In this document: positions 35,043-43,255 of the stretch, piece after piece
Numbering within the stretch: position 1 is the stretch's first letter
Layout: every line of letters starts with the position of its first letter
NCBI RefSeq assembly: GCF_001044425.1
Contig: NZ_LFML01000150.1
Span: 1-64,000, forward strand
Reading direction: 5' to 3'
Length of the DNA stretch: 64,000 nucleotides
Source of the DNA: Streptomyces roseus
GTDB lineage: Bacteria > Actinomycetota > Actinomycetes > Streptomycetales > Streptomycetaceae
Position numbers and translations under genes: made by a program
The notes under the pieces: generated by a model
The model's database searches: none
What the model was told of the DNA's origin: nothing
The model's input: the letters and a program-made list of their open reading frames with translations, nothing else

Positions 35043-35284
35043 CCCACGCAAGACCCGGACCCCGACCACCGGCCTCCGGTGCCCAACCGGCCCCACCGGG
35101 GCCCCGTTCATCGCCGCTGAACGCGGCGGTGAGGGAGTCCGATGAGCGCGCCGAACAGGACAGTTGAGGTCTTGGTCCCGCTGCGTGTCATTGCCTCTCA
35201 CCACTTCATAACTTGAAGTCTCGAGGCCGTACCAATCGTGCTGAAAAGGCAGGCTAATCGCCTGATTACGCCGATGCGGAGCGT

Positions 35285-35302
35285 GATGGCAACGTTGCCA
35301 TC
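35285..35302. promoter_or_regulatory. LacI-family-type operator GATGGCAACGTTGCCATC
   Basis: An 18-bp perfect palindrome with the CG centre and CAACGTTG core typical of LacI/GalR operators, about 100 bp upstream of the sugar-binding protein gene. No lacI-type gene is in the window, so the regulator must be encoded elsewhere. Confidence 0.65.
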
Positions 35303-35398
35303 TCGTTAATAGTTCACTTCTTGACGGGGGTGCCGGTGCCGAGTTGACTGCCTCTACCTCGGCCGAAAGGAAACGGCCTGCTCAGGGAGGTTTACGTC

Positions 35399-36505
35399 GT
35401 GAACTCGCATCTCGCCCGCGTCGTCGTGGCGGTCGCCGCTGCCGCGGCATCCGTCTCGCTGACCGCCTGCGGCAGTACGGAGGGCGCCGGCGCGGGATCC
35501 GGCGGCACGGCGAAGAACGAGGCCATCAAGGTCGGCCTCCTGCTCCCGGAAGACCAGACGGCGCGCTACGAGAAGTTCGACAAGCCGCTGATCGAGAAGG
35601 AGATCGCCAAGTTCACCCGTAATAAAGGCCAAGTGGTCTATGCCAATGCCAAGCAGGATGCGGCAGCCCAGAACGCCCAGGTCGACGACATGATCGCCCG
35701 CAAGGTGAATGTGATCATCATTGACGCGGTGGACGCGAAAGCCATTGCCGGCGCGGTCAAGAAAGCCAAGGACGCCGGTATTCCGGTCATCGCGTACGAC
35801 CGTCTCGCCGAAGGCCCGATCGACGCTTACACCTCCTTCGACAACGAAGACGTGGGCAAGGTCCAGGCCAAGGCCCTGCTGGAGGCGCTCGGCGACAAGG
35901 CCAAGGACGGCCAGATCGTCATGATGAACGGCTCGGTCACCGACCCGAACGCCAAGGGCTTCAAGTCCGGGGCGCACTCCGTCCTCGACGGCAAGGTGAC
36001 GATCGGCAAGGAGTACGACACCCTCGGCTGGAAGCCGGAGAACGCCAACGCCAACATGACGGCCGCGCTCTCGGCACTCGGCAAGGGCAAGATCGTCGGC
36101 GTCTACTCCGCCAACGACGGCATGGCGGCCGGCATCATCAGTGCCCTCAAGGCCGCCGGCGTCTCCTCGCTGCCCCCGGTCACCGGCCAGGACGCGGAAC
36201 TCGCCGGAGTGCAGCGGATCGTCGCGGGCGAGCAGTACATGACCGTCTACAAGAGCTACGCCCCCGAGGCCGCGGCCGCCGCGGAGATGGCCGTCTCGCT
36301 CGCCCAGGGCGAGAAGATCGACGGACTCATCAACCAGGTCGTAGACAGCCCGACCGTCAAGGCCGTCCCGTCCGTCCTCGTCCCGGGCATCGCGGTGACG
36401 AAGAACAACATCAGGTCGACGGTGGTCTACGACGGCGTCTACACGATCGCCGAGATCTGCACCGACCGGTACAAGTCCGCCTGTGATGAGATAGGCCTGA
36501 AGTAA
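35399..36505 (+). CDS. Sugar ABC transporter substrate-binding lipoprotein (xylose/multiple-sugar type)
   Basis: 368 residues from GTG with GGGAGG 8 nt upstream. Signal peptide with lipobox SLTAC, lipid Cys24. The body is a periplasmic-binding type 1 fold: IKVGLLLPEDQTARYEKFDKPLIEKEI, VNVIIIDAVDAKAIAGAVKKAKDAGIPVIAYDRLAEG, GKIVGVYSANDGMAAGIISALKAAG and VTGQDAELAGVQRI. This matches XylF/ChvE-like sugar-binding proteins of ABC importers. The usual ATPase and permease genes do not follow: the next gene is convergent. Codon usage shows a few non-GC3 codons (AATAAAGGCC, ATTGAC). A LacI-type palindrome lies upstream. Confidence 0.9.
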   Translation: MNSHLARVVVAVAAAAASVSLTACGSTEGAGAGSGGTAKNEAIKVGLLLPEDQTARYEKFDKPLIEKEIAKFTRNKGQVVYANAKQDAAAQNAQVDDMIARKVNVIIIDAVDAKAIAGAVKKAKDAGIPVIAYDRLAEGPIDAYTSFDNEDVGKVQAKALLEALGDKAKDGQIVMMNGSVTDPNAKGFKSGAHSVLDGKVTIGKEYDTLGWKPENANANMTAALSALGKGKIVGVYSANDGMAAGIISALKAAGVSSLPPVTGQDAELAGVQRIVAGEQYMTVYKSYAPEAAAAAEMAVSLAQGEKIDGLINQVVDSPTVKAVPSVLVPGIAVTKNNIRSTVVYDGVYTIAEICTDRYKSACDEIGLK

Positions 36506-36584
36506 GCACGAGCGCAGAACAGCGGATCGGTCCGGACCGGCCGGAACGCCCCCGCCCCGACCACCCCCGTCGCTCTGACGCGGG

Positions 36585-36618
36585 CCCGGGGCGGTGCCCT
36601 GCGCGGGCCCGCCCCGGG
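36585..36618. terminator. Bidirectional hairpin terminator
   Basis: CCCGGGGCGG (36585-36594) pairs perfectly with CCGCCCCGGG (36609-36618), 14-nt loop, between the convergent sugar-binding protein and LTD genes. Confidence 0.75.
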
Positions 36619-36659
36619 ATCAGCCGACGCGCTCGCCCCGTCAGGGGCGGGCTGTCGGG

Positions 36660-37160
36660 TCAGCCGTTGCGGTGGTGGCGGCGGCCGTCCCAGGAGTCCG
36701 AGTCGAGGACGTTGCCGCGGTTGTCGCGCAGGGTCGCGCTGTCGCGCTCGTCCCAGATCTGGTGGTGGCGGTCCTGGTAGACGTCGTGGCGGGTGTCGCG
36801 GCCCTGACCGGTGTGGACCTTGACGCTGGAGCGGCCGTCCAGACGGAAGTCCTTGAACTGGTAGCGGTTGCCCTGCCGGTCGGTGAGGGTGAAGCCGCGC
36901 AGGTTGACGCTGCTTCGGCCGGTGTTCTTCACCTCGACCCACTCCCCGTTCAGGGCGCGGGCGGAGCGGTCGTTGCGACCGGGGCTGTCGTACTGGACGT
37001 CGCCGATGACGATCGCGGACTTCACGCCCCGGTGGTCGCGCCCGTGGTGGTCGCGCCCGTGGTTGTCGGCGGCGGCCGCCGGCAGGGCGGCGGCGCCGAC
37101 CAGGGCGCCCGCGGCCAGCATCGCGGAGAGGGCCCGGCGGGTGGCGAGGGAAGCAGACAT
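36660..37160 (-). CDS. Secreted lamin-tail (LTD) domain protein
   Basis: 166 residues. Signal peptide MSASLATRRALSAMLAAGALVGAAALPAAAA, then a His/Asp-rich stretch (NHGRDHHGRDH) that could bind metal, then an LTD immunoglobulin-like domain: IVIGDVQYDSPGRNDRSARALNGEWVEVKNTGRSSVNLRGFTLTDRQGNRYQF..., ending with VKVHTGQGRDTRHDVYQDRHHQIWDERDSATLRDNRGNVLDSDSW. Streptomyces secrete several such proteins; their role is not known, adhesion or wall binding is often guessed. ATG with AAGGGG upstream. Confidence 0.85.
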   Translation of the reverse strand: MSASLATRRALSAMLAAGALVGAAALPAAAADNHGRDHHGRDHRGVKSAIVIGDVQYDSPGRNDRSARALNGEWVEVKNTGRSSVNLRGFTLTDRQGNRYQFKDFRLDGRSSVKVHTGQGRDTRHDVYQDRHHQIWDERDSATLRDNRGNVLDSDSWDGRRHHRNG

Positions 37161-37544
37161 GGAGATGACCCCTTCAACAGACAGCGGCCCTCCCCGGCCG
37201 TGACGGCGCGAGGGGGCTCCGAACAGTTCCCGGCGTGCTGCCGAGGAGCCACACTCTGGCCCCCATCCACCAATGAAAGCCACCAACACGGGGCGTGTTA
37301 CCCAATGCAGACATACCTATGACTCTCGCTTGTAGCGGACATCCGTCAAGGCGGTGCTGACGCGAACGCCGCAAGCCTGCGGAGCGACCCGTGGGAGGAC
37401 TGGAGACCGCCTGTTCCGCGCGCGGGCGTGCGCCGGTCGCGCCGCTCCTCGCCCTCTGAGCCGTATGGGTTCCCGCTTTGTAACGGGTGTTCGGCGGGGC
37501 GTCGGAGCGGGGGCCGGGTTGACGGCCCGGCGCCCGCGCGAGCG
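37161..37544. other. Intergenic region between the LTD and VOC genes
   Basis: 384 bp with no supported gene. The part next to the LTD gene (about 37260-37345) is AT-richer and should contain its promoter. Small stems such as CCCGCTTTGTAACGGG near 37473 may form a weak terminator. Open frames here show no convincing coding bias. Confidence 0.5.
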
Positions 37545-37898
37545 CTACACGGGCTCCCACAGCTCGATGCGGTTGCCCTCGGGATCCGTGACCCAGCCGA
37601 AGCGGCCGACCCCGTCCATGTCCTGCGTCTCCTCGGCCACGTCCGCGCCCTTCGCGCGCAATTGCGCGAGCATCGCGTCCAGGTCGCGGACCCGGAAATT
37701 GAGCATGGTCCGCTGGTCCGGGGAACCGAAGTAGTCGGTCCCGGATTCGAACGCCGCGAACACCGTCGGCCCGGCCCCCTGCTGCCAGAGCCCGTGCTCA
37801 TCGGCATCCAGGCCCAGACAGTCGCGATACCAGGCGCCCAGGGCTGTCGGATCGGCCGCCCGCATGAAGTACCCGCCGATTCCCGTCACACGTTCCAT
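37545..37898 (-). CDS. VOC-superfamily (glyoxalase-like) protein
   Basis: 117 residues with a single VOC module: GIGGYFMRAADPTALGAWYRDCLGLDADEHG at the start, LNFRVRDLDAMLAQLRAKGADV in the middle and GWVTDPEGNRIELWEP at the end, where Glu of IELWEP is the usual metal ligand. Small cytoplasmic protein; could act as a dimeric lyase, dioxygenase or binding protein. Single gene, 49 bp downstream of a small secreted protein gene on the same strand. Substrate unknown. Confidence 0.85.
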   Translation of the reverse strand: MERVTGIGGYFMRAADPTALGAWYRDCLGLDADEHGLWQQGAGPTVFAAFESGTDYFGSPDQRTMLNFRVRDLDAMLAQLRAKGADVAEETQDMDGVGRFGWVTDPEGNRIELWEPV

Positions 37899-37947
37899 GC
37901 CGTCATCTTCGCAGGACGGTCACCCGGGCGGGCGGCCCCCGCACCCG

Positions 37948-38343
37948 TCAGGGGAGCAGTACGCAGTGGTTCTCGATCACCCTGCCACCGCGGTCCAGCC
38001 CTCCGCAGACGGCCAGCCGCGGGTACGCCCTGAACTCGCGGTTGATGACGAACCTGGCCTGCGACACGTTGGTCTTGCGGTTGTTGTAGTCCCCGACGAA
38101 GGCCCGCAGCGTCCCCGGGAGTCCGTCCCTCGTCGTGACGGTGATGTCCTGGATGAAGTCACGCCCCTGGTGGGCCGTCGCCACGCAGATGTACTGGCCG
38201 CAGGTGGCCTTGACCTCGGCGCTCGCAGGCGCCGCGGTCACGAGCGCCATGGCGCAGGCCGCGGCGAAGACCGCCGCGACCGTGGCCGGCCGCCGCCCCG
38301 CGGGCTTCACCGATCGCATCGTCTTCCGGCGTACGAAGTCCAT
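37948..38343 (-). CDS. Small secreted protein, unknown function
   Basis: 131 residues. N-terminal signal peptide with a twin-Arg-like basic start (MDFVRRKTMRSVKPAGRRPATVAAVFAAACAMALVTAAPASA) and cleavage near residue 43. The mature 88 residues hold four Cys (TCGQYIC, VCGG, HCVLLP), probably two disulfides, in a beta-rich sequence (DFIQDITVTTRDGLPGTLRAFVGDYNNRKT). An inner ATG (MRSV) is an alternative start. I do not recognise the family. Confidence 0.7.
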   Translation of the reverse strand: MDFVRRKTMRSVKPAGRRPATVAAVFAAACAMALVTAAPASAEVKATCGQYICVATAHQGRDFIQDITVTTRDGLPGTLRAFVGDYNNRKTNVSQARFVINREFRAYPRLAVCGGLDRGGRVIENHCVLLP

Positions 38344-38539
38344 GGGATCCCCTCCAGGGGCACTGTCGATTGCATGACGTGTTCACCGTGTCACGTTCGG
38401 TTGCACCCTCGTATGGGGCAACGGTGAACATGCGGTGAGGAGGCTGAGGATCCGCGGATGAGGTATCCGCCTGTCCCGTCCGGCCGGGTGCCGAGCCGGG
38501 CCGAACCACCCCTTTTGTACGCTCGGTACGCTCGCCGCC

Positions 38540-39337
38540 ATGAGTGATCACACCGGGCCCGTACTGCTCCTGAACCCGCCCCGCACCAGCACGGCGGAAC
38601 TTCTCGCGCAAGCCGCGGCGTGGCGCGGCCACGACGCCGTCGCGCACCCCGCGCAGGCCGCGGGCCGCGAGACCCACTGGTACGGAGGTCCGCTCGCCGC
38701 CGACGTCCTCGGCGGCCGGCTCGGCCTCGGGCTCCTCGAACCCGCCGACGACTGGCTCGCGCGGGTTCCGTATCCCCTCCTCGGGCGCTCCGTACGGCTC
38801 ATGACACTCGCCGAGGCCCGAAACCGGCGGGAACCCGCCTTCGTGAAACCGCCCTCGGCCAAGATCGACCTGCTCCCGGCCGCGGTGTACCAGGACGCGA
38901 GCGCGCTGCCGGCTGCCCTGGACGACCGCACCCCCGTCCTGGTCAGCGGGGTGGTGGAGTTCGCGGCCGAGTACAGGCTGTTCGTACTCGACGGGGAGGC
39001 CGTCGCCGGCAGCCGCTACGCCGTGTACGGGCGCCCCGATCCCGCACCGCTCGACGCGCCGGCCCGGGCGTTCGCCCGCGAGGTGCTCGAAGCCACGGCC
39101 GCCGGCCTCCCCAGCGCCGTGTGCGTCGACATCGGCCGGCTCACCGACGGCGGCTGGGCGATCGTCGAGGCCAACATGCCGTGGTTCGCGCACTGCTACG
39201 CGGCCGAGCCGGACCGCGTCCTCGACGTCGTGCTCCGCGCGGCGGGTCCGCTGAGCCGCGTGTCCGGCCGGGACCTGCCCTTCGTACGCGCCTCCCGCAC
39301 CCGGCCGAAGGAGCCGGCGGCGCGCTCCGCGCCGTGA
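38540..39337 (+). CDS. ATP-grasp domain protein (DUF4343-like)
   Basis: 265 residues. After an N-terminal alpha/beta part, the ATP-grasp signature elements appear: FVKPPSAKIDLLPAAVYQD (phosphate/adenine-binding Lys), VLVSGVVEFAAEYRLFVLDGEAVAGSRYAVYG and SAVCVDIGRLTDGGWAIVEANMPWFAHCY (metal-binding Glu/Asn). This fits the small ATP-grasp proteins thought to form amide bonds or ligate amino acids. Cytoplasmic. It ends 14 bp before the convergent HelR-like gene. Substrate unknown; a role in self-protection or peptide modification is possible but unsupported. Confidence 0.8.
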   Translation: MSDHTGPVLLLNPPRTSTAELLAQAAAWRGHDAVAHPAQAAGRETHWYGGPLAADVLGGRLGLGLLEPADDWLARVPYPLLGRSVRLMTLAEARNRREPAFVKPPSAKIDLLPAAVYQDASALPAALDDRTPVLVSGVVEFAAEYRLFVLDGEAVAGSRYAVYGRPDPAPLDAPARAFAREVLEATAAGLPSAVCVDIGRLTDGGWAIVEANMPWFAHCYAAEPDRVLDVVLRAAGPLSRVSGRDLPFVRASRTRPKEPAARSAP

Positions 39338-39351
39338 CCTCGCGGCGGCGA

Positions 39352-41538
39352 TCAGCCGAGGACGACGAGCCGGCGGGTGGCCCGGGTCATGGCGACATAG
39401 CGGTCGACCGCCCCTTCGACGCCCTCCCCGAACGCCTCGGGGCGGACGAGCACGACCAGGTCGAACTCCAGGCCCTTCGACAGCTCCGGAGTCAGGGAGC
39501 GGACGCGCGGCGTCGCGTCGAAGGACGGATCGCCGATGACGCAGGCCGTCCCCTCGGCGTGCGCCGCGAGCCAGCCGTCGAGGACCGCGTCCAGGTCCGT
39601 CACCGATCCGTACGAGACGGGGACGCCGCTGCTGCGGATGGACGTCGGCACGTTGGCGTCCGGGAGGGCTGCCCGGATGACCGGCTCCGCCTGTGCCATA
39701 ACCTCTTCCGGCGTGCGGTAGTTGACGCTCAGCGAGGCCACGTCGATCCGGTCGAACCCGACCCGCTCCAGCCGCTCCCGCCACGACTCCGTGAACCCGT
39801 GCCTGGCCTGCGCCCGGTCGCCGACGATCGTGAAGCTCCGGGACGGGCAGCGCAGCAGCAGCATCTGCCACTCGGCGTCGGTCAGTTCCTGGGCCTCGTC
39901 CACGACGATGTGCGCGAACGGGCCGGCGAGCCGGTCCGGGTCCGCGCTCGGCAGGGCCGTCTCGTCGATCAGGCTGTCCTGGAGGTCCCTTCCGCGCAGC
40001 ATCCGCACCGCGCCCTCGCTGTCGTCGCCGGCCGAGTTGAAATCGGCCGCGGCCAGGATGTCGTCGATCACCCCGGCCATGCGCTCGCGTTCGGCCGCCA
40101 CGGCCGCGTCGCGCCGCTGCTTGCGCCGGGCCGCCTCCGGGTCGCCGAGCCGCAGCCGCGCCGCGTCGAGGAGCGGCAGGTCGGACACGGTCCAGGCCTG
40201 GGCCCGCGCACGCTGCAGCAGCCGGACCTCCTCGCGGGCGAGCCACGGAGCGCACAGTCGCAGGTAGGCCGGTACCGACCAGAGGTCTGCGACGAGGTCG
40301 GCCGCTTCGAGCAGCGGCCAGGCGCGGTGGACGGCCGTGACCAGCTCCTCGTCGTGCAGCAGCGCCCCGCGCAGCTGCTCGGGCGACACCCCCTCGCGGC
40401 CGTGGCCGTCCTCCTCGTCGAGCTTGTCCATCAGGATCGTGAGCAGTCCGTCCCAGATCTGCTCGCGCGCCTCGTTGTGCGGTACGCCGGCCGCCTCTTC
40501 GAACGCCTCGGTCCAGTCGGCGGGGCTCAGCCACAGGTCGGCCCAGGGGGTGGAGACCGTCATGCCCTCGGCGGGCGGCTCTTCGTAGATCCCGACGGCC
40601 TTCTCGATCGCCCTCACCATGTCCGCGGACGACTTCAGGCGGGCCACGGCGGGGTCGGCCTCGACCGGCGCTCCGGCGCCCTCGGGGACGAGGTCGCGCA
40701 CCGTGCAGGTCTGCACGCCCTCCTCGCCGAGGCTGGGGAGGACGTCGGCCACGTAGTCGAGGTACGGCTGGTGAGGACCGACGAACAGCACGCCGCCCCG
40801 CCGGCGGCCCAGGCGCGGGTCGCCGTAGAGGAGGTGGGCGGTGCGGTGCAGGGCGACGACCGTCTTGCCCGTACCCGGGCCGCCGTCGACGACGAGCGCG
40901 CCGCGCGATCCCGCTCGGATGACGGCGTCCTGGTCGGCCTGGATGGTGCCGAGCACGTCGCGCATCCGCGGCGAGCGCGTACCGCCCAGGCTGGCGATGA
41001 AGGCGGACTGGTCGTCGAGCGCGGCATGCCCTTCGAACCCGTCGGCCGTGAACACCTCGTCCCAGTAGTCGCCGATCCGCCCGCGGGTCCAGCGGTACCG
41101 GCGGCGGCTCGCCAGGCCCATCGGGTCGGCGTGCGTCGCGGCGAAGAACGGTTCGGCTGCAGGGGAGCGCCAGTCGATCAGCAGCCGGTGGCCGGCGCCG
41201 TCGGTGAGGCCGAGCCGTCCGATGTACACGGGCTCGCCGTCGTCCGCGCCGACGATGCGCCCCAGGCACAAGTCCAGTCCGAAGCGGCGCAGGGCGCGCA
41301 GCCGGGAGGTGAGCCGGTGGATCTCGCTGTCGCGCTCCATCGCCTCCCGGCCCACGCCGCCGGGCGCCTTGCGGAGCTCGTCGAGACGGCCGGACAGTTC
41401 GGTGACCGCCTGGTCGAGGCTGCGGGCGAGGACCGCGAAGTGCTGCTCGTCGCGGGCGATCAGGGCCGGGTCGGCCTTGGGGGAGAGGTGGTCGGGGAGG
41501 TCGAACGCGCTGGTGGTCTTCGTTGTCAACACAGGCAC
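39352..41538 (-). CDS. helR: HelR-type RNA polymerase-associated helicase-like ATPase
   Basis: A GTG start with GAGGAG 9 nt upstream gives 728 residues; the earlier ATG at 41547 abuts the ribosome site and is less likely. UvrD/PcrA-like superfamily 1 ATPase: an N-terminal coiled-coil-like region (residues 20-95), Walker A GGPGTGKTVVALHR near 230, Walker B VVDEAQ, VGDRAQARHGF, SVNYRTPEEV and YVAMTRATRRLVVLG at the end. Size and order match HelD/HelR proteins, which bind RNA polymerase and displace stalled DNA or rifamycin. HelR in S. venezuelae is rifamycin-induced and gives resistance. An exact rifamycin-associated element lies 60 bp upstream, which supports the HelR call over plain HelD. Confidence 0.9.
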   Translation of the reverse strand: MPVLTTKTTSAFDLPDHLSPKADPALIARDEQHFAVLARSLDQAVTELSGRLDELRKAPGGVGREAMERDSEIHRLTSRLRALRRFGLDLCLGRIVGADDGEPVYIGRLGLTDGAGHRLLIDWRSPAAEPFFAATHADPMGLASRRRYRWTRGRIGDYWDEVFTADGFEGHAALDDQSAFIASLGGTRSPRMRDVLGTIQADQDAVIRAGSRGALVVDGGPGTGKTVVALHRTAHLLYGDPRLGRRRGGVLFVGPHQPYLDYVADVLPSLGEEGVQTCTVRDLVPEGAGAPVEADPAVARLKSSADMVRAIEKAVGIYEEPPAEGMTVSTPWADLWLSPADWTEAFEEAAGVPHNEAREQIWDGLLTILMDKLDEEDGHGREGVSPEQLRGALLHDEELVTAVHRAWPLLEAADLVADLWSVPAYLRLCAPWLAREEVRLLQRARAQAWTVSDLPLLDAARLRLGDPEAARRKQRRDAAVAAERERMAGVIDDILAAADFNSAGDDSEGAVRMLRGRDLQDSLIDETALPSADPDRLAGPFAHIVVDEAQELTDAEWQMLLLRCPSRSFTIVGDRAQARHGFTESWRERLERVGFDRIDVASLSVNYRTPEEVMAQAEPVIRAALPDANVPTSIRSSGVPVSYGSVTDLDAVLDGWLAAHAEGTACVIGDPSFDATPRVRSLTPELSKGLEFDLVVLVRPEAFGEGVEGAVDRYVAMTRATRRLVVLG

Positions 41539-41597
41539 CCCGTGCATCTCCTCTTTCCGCTGTTCGTGGCTACGAGCTGCGATTTTGCGGGATGACC

Positions 41598-41617
41598 GGG
41601 GCCTTGCCGCAAGCCCC
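41598..41617 (-). promoter_or_regulatory. Rifamycin-associated element (RAE)
   Basis: Read on the minus strand: GGGGCTTGCGGCAAGGCCCC, which as I recall is the consensus RAE found upstream of rifamycin-inactivation genes and helR. It lies between a TATAG-like -10 region and the HelR gene start. Confidence 0.85.
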
Positions 41618-41713
41618 CCTGTGCGCTATAAGTTGAGAGTGGCAAGGGGTGGGTTCTCCCCCTTCCGCCCTCCCCCCTCTCCCGAAGCGGCCCCGAAAAA
41701 TCTGCCGCGCGCT

Positions 41714-41740
41714 TGTCACACTTCCGTGCCGGGATCCGTC
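41714..41740 (+). promoter_or_regulatory. ECF41-type promoter of the decarboxylase gene
   Basis: TGTCACA (41714-41720), a 16-bp spacer and CGTC (41737-41740) match, base for base, the ECF41 target promoter TGTCACA-N16-CGTC. It lies 56 bp upstream of the carboxymuconolactone decarboxylase start. Confidence 0.8.
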
Positions 41741-41796
41741 AGCCCGATGAAGGCAACGCCGATGACGGCGATGCGGAAGACCTGAGGGAGACGGCG

Positions 41797-42303
41797 ATGC
41801 AGACTCGTACGATCACGGCGGACGTACCGGTGGGACCGCGGATGGCGCAGGACCCCATGGAGCTCGTCCCCGAACTGGCGGAAGTGTCGGCCGCGCTGTT
41901 CAAGGCCGCCGGCAACCGCTCCGTACCGCGTACGACGATCAGCCTGTTGCAGCTGCGGGCCGGGCAGATCGTCGGCAACACCTACCTGACCGTCCTGCAC
42001 ACGGGCATGCTCCGCAAGGCGGGGGAGTCCGAGGAGCGCATCACTGCGGTGGCGTCCTGGCAGGACGCCCCGTACTTCAGCGGCGCCGAGCGTGCCGCGC
42101 TGGCACTGGTGGAAGCGGTGCTCCGGCCGTCCGCCGGCGGGGAGCGGGTCTCCGACGAGCTGTACGCCGAGGTGGCCGGCCACTACGACGCGAAGGCGCT
42201 CGCGACGTTGATGATCGCGATAGGGCAGGTCAACTTCTTCGTCCCGATCGCGCTCATCGCCAAGCCGCTGCCGGGGCGTTCGTTCACCGACCCGTGGAAC
42301 TGA
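41797..42303 (+). CDS. Carboxymuconolactone decarboxylase-family protein
   Basis: 168 residues, ATG with GAGGGAG upstream. The CMD/AhpD-like fold is visible: LFKAAGNRSVPRTTISLLQLRAGQIVGNTYLTVLHTGMLRKAG..., AVASWQDAPYFSGAERAALALVEAV and YAEVAGHYDAKALATLMIAIGQVNFFVPIA. Instead of the redox-active CxxC of AhpD the matching segment reads QIVGNTYL, so a thiol peroxidase reaction is unlikely. Such proteins are standard ECF41 targets (the 'COE' set of decarboxylases, oxidoreductases and epimerases). An exact ECF41 promoter sits upstream and the sigma gene lies convergent beside it. Confidence 0.88.
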   Translation: MQTRTITADVPVGPRMAQDPMELVPELAEVSAALFKAAGNRSVPRTTISLLQLRAGQIVGNTYLTVLHTGMLRKAGESEERITAVASWQDAPYFSGAERAALALVEAVLRPSAGGERVSDELYAEVAGHYDAKALATLMIAIGQVNFFVPIALIAKPLPGRSFTDPWN

Positions 42304-42317
42304 GCGCGGCAGGGGAG

Positions 42318-42434
42318 TCATCCGTGGCCGGCCAGAGCGCTGTCGGCCGACGCGAGGCGCCAGAGGTGGTCGCGGATCGCCCCGACGCCGTACGGAGCCT
42401 GCGCTTCCCTCCGGGTCAGGCGGCAGCGCAGCAC
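42318..42434 (-). pseudogene. Possible remnant of a gene 3' end beyond the sigma gene
   Basis: On the minus strand, in a frame different from the sigma factor, about 38 codons with strong GC3 run from VLRCRLTRREAQAPYGVGA to a TGA at 42318. There is no start codon or ribosome site. It could be the tail of a gene whose body was lost, or chance. Confidence 0.3.
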
Positions 42435-42468
42435 CGGGGGTGAACAAGCGGGCCGCCGGCATGCCGTT

Positions 42469-43188
42469 TCACGCGGCGTGCTCGACGCGGGTCGCGCCGG
42501 TCGTGGTGCGCAGCACGCCGACGACGAACCGCGCCACGTCCGCGGCGCCCGTGATGGGGCGACGGGCGGCGACCACCTTCCCGCCGCCGGAGACCTGGAC
42601 GACGTCCGGCGCCAACAGGTCCATCAAGGTGTGGACTTCGCCGTACGCCGACGCCGTCAGGAAGCGCCGGACGATCTCCCGGGTGGAGTCGGAGTCCGGT
42701 TCGAAGCGGCGGCGGCGGGCGCGGACGCGGCGTCGCGCGCGGTGGGCGATCTGCCGGATCGCCGTCTCGTTCTTGCCGATCGAGGCGGCGATCTCGGCGT
42801 GGGTGAAGCCGAACACGTCGTGCAGGACGAAGACCGCGCGCTCGGTGGGGTTCAGCGTCTCCAGGACGAGCAGCACGGCCATCGACACCGACTCGGCGAG
42901 GATCACGTCCTCGCTCAGCTCGGGCGCGGTGCGGATCGGCTCGGGCAGCCACGTGCCGACGTACTCCTCGCGCCGCGCCCTGACCGCCCGCAGGTGGTTG
43001 AGCGCTTGCCGGGTCACGGTGCGCACGAGGTAGGCGCGCGGATGCTCGACCGTGTCCCGGTCGACCGCGATCCACCGCAGGTGGCTCTCCTGCACCACGT
43101 CCTCGGCGCCGGCCGCGCTGCCCAGCATCCCGTAGGCGATGGTGAACAACAGCGGACGGTGCTCGCCGAATTCATCGTCGTCACCCAC
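42469..43188 (-). CDS. ECF41-type RNA polymerase sigma factor, C-terminal domain truncated
   Basis: GTG start with GGAAGGGG upstream; 239 residues. Sigma-2 region residues 8-70 (LLFTIAYGMLGSAAGAEDVVQESHLRWIAVD), sigma-4 region about 95-160 (TLNPTERAVFVLHDVFGFTHAEIAASIGKNETAIRQIAHRARRR). The ECF41 linker motif WLPEP is at 80-84 and the GGGKV motif of the SnoaL-like extension at 201-205. The protein then stops after VEHAA. Full-length members have about 50 more residues ending in NPDKL. Right after the stop the same frame continues NGMPAARLFTPG, which looks like the missing domain, so a nonsense change or small rearrangement is likely. It should drive the ECF41 promoters nearby. Confidence 0.85.
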   Translation of the reverse strand: MGDDDEFGEHRPLLFTIAYGMLGSAAGAEDVVQESHLRWIAVDRDTVEHPRAYLVRTVTRQALNHLRAVRARREEYVGTWLPEPIRTAPELSEDVILAESVSMAVLLVLETLNPTERAVFVLHDVFGFTHAEIAASIGKNETAIRQIAHRARRRVRARRRRFEPDSDSTREIVRRFLTASAYGEVHTLMDLLAPDVVQVSGGGKVVAARRPITGAADVARFVVGVLRTTTGATRVEHAA

Positions 43189-43255
43189 ACCCGACCCCTT
43201 CCCCGCACGGCCCTCCCGGGCATCACGTCGGGCTCCTCCCCCGACACCCCGTGGA

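Noticed and set aside
41797..42303. AhpD-like peroxidase for the carboxymuconolactone decarboxylase-family gene.
   Set aside because: The redox CxxC is absent in the matching segment, so only the broader family name is used.
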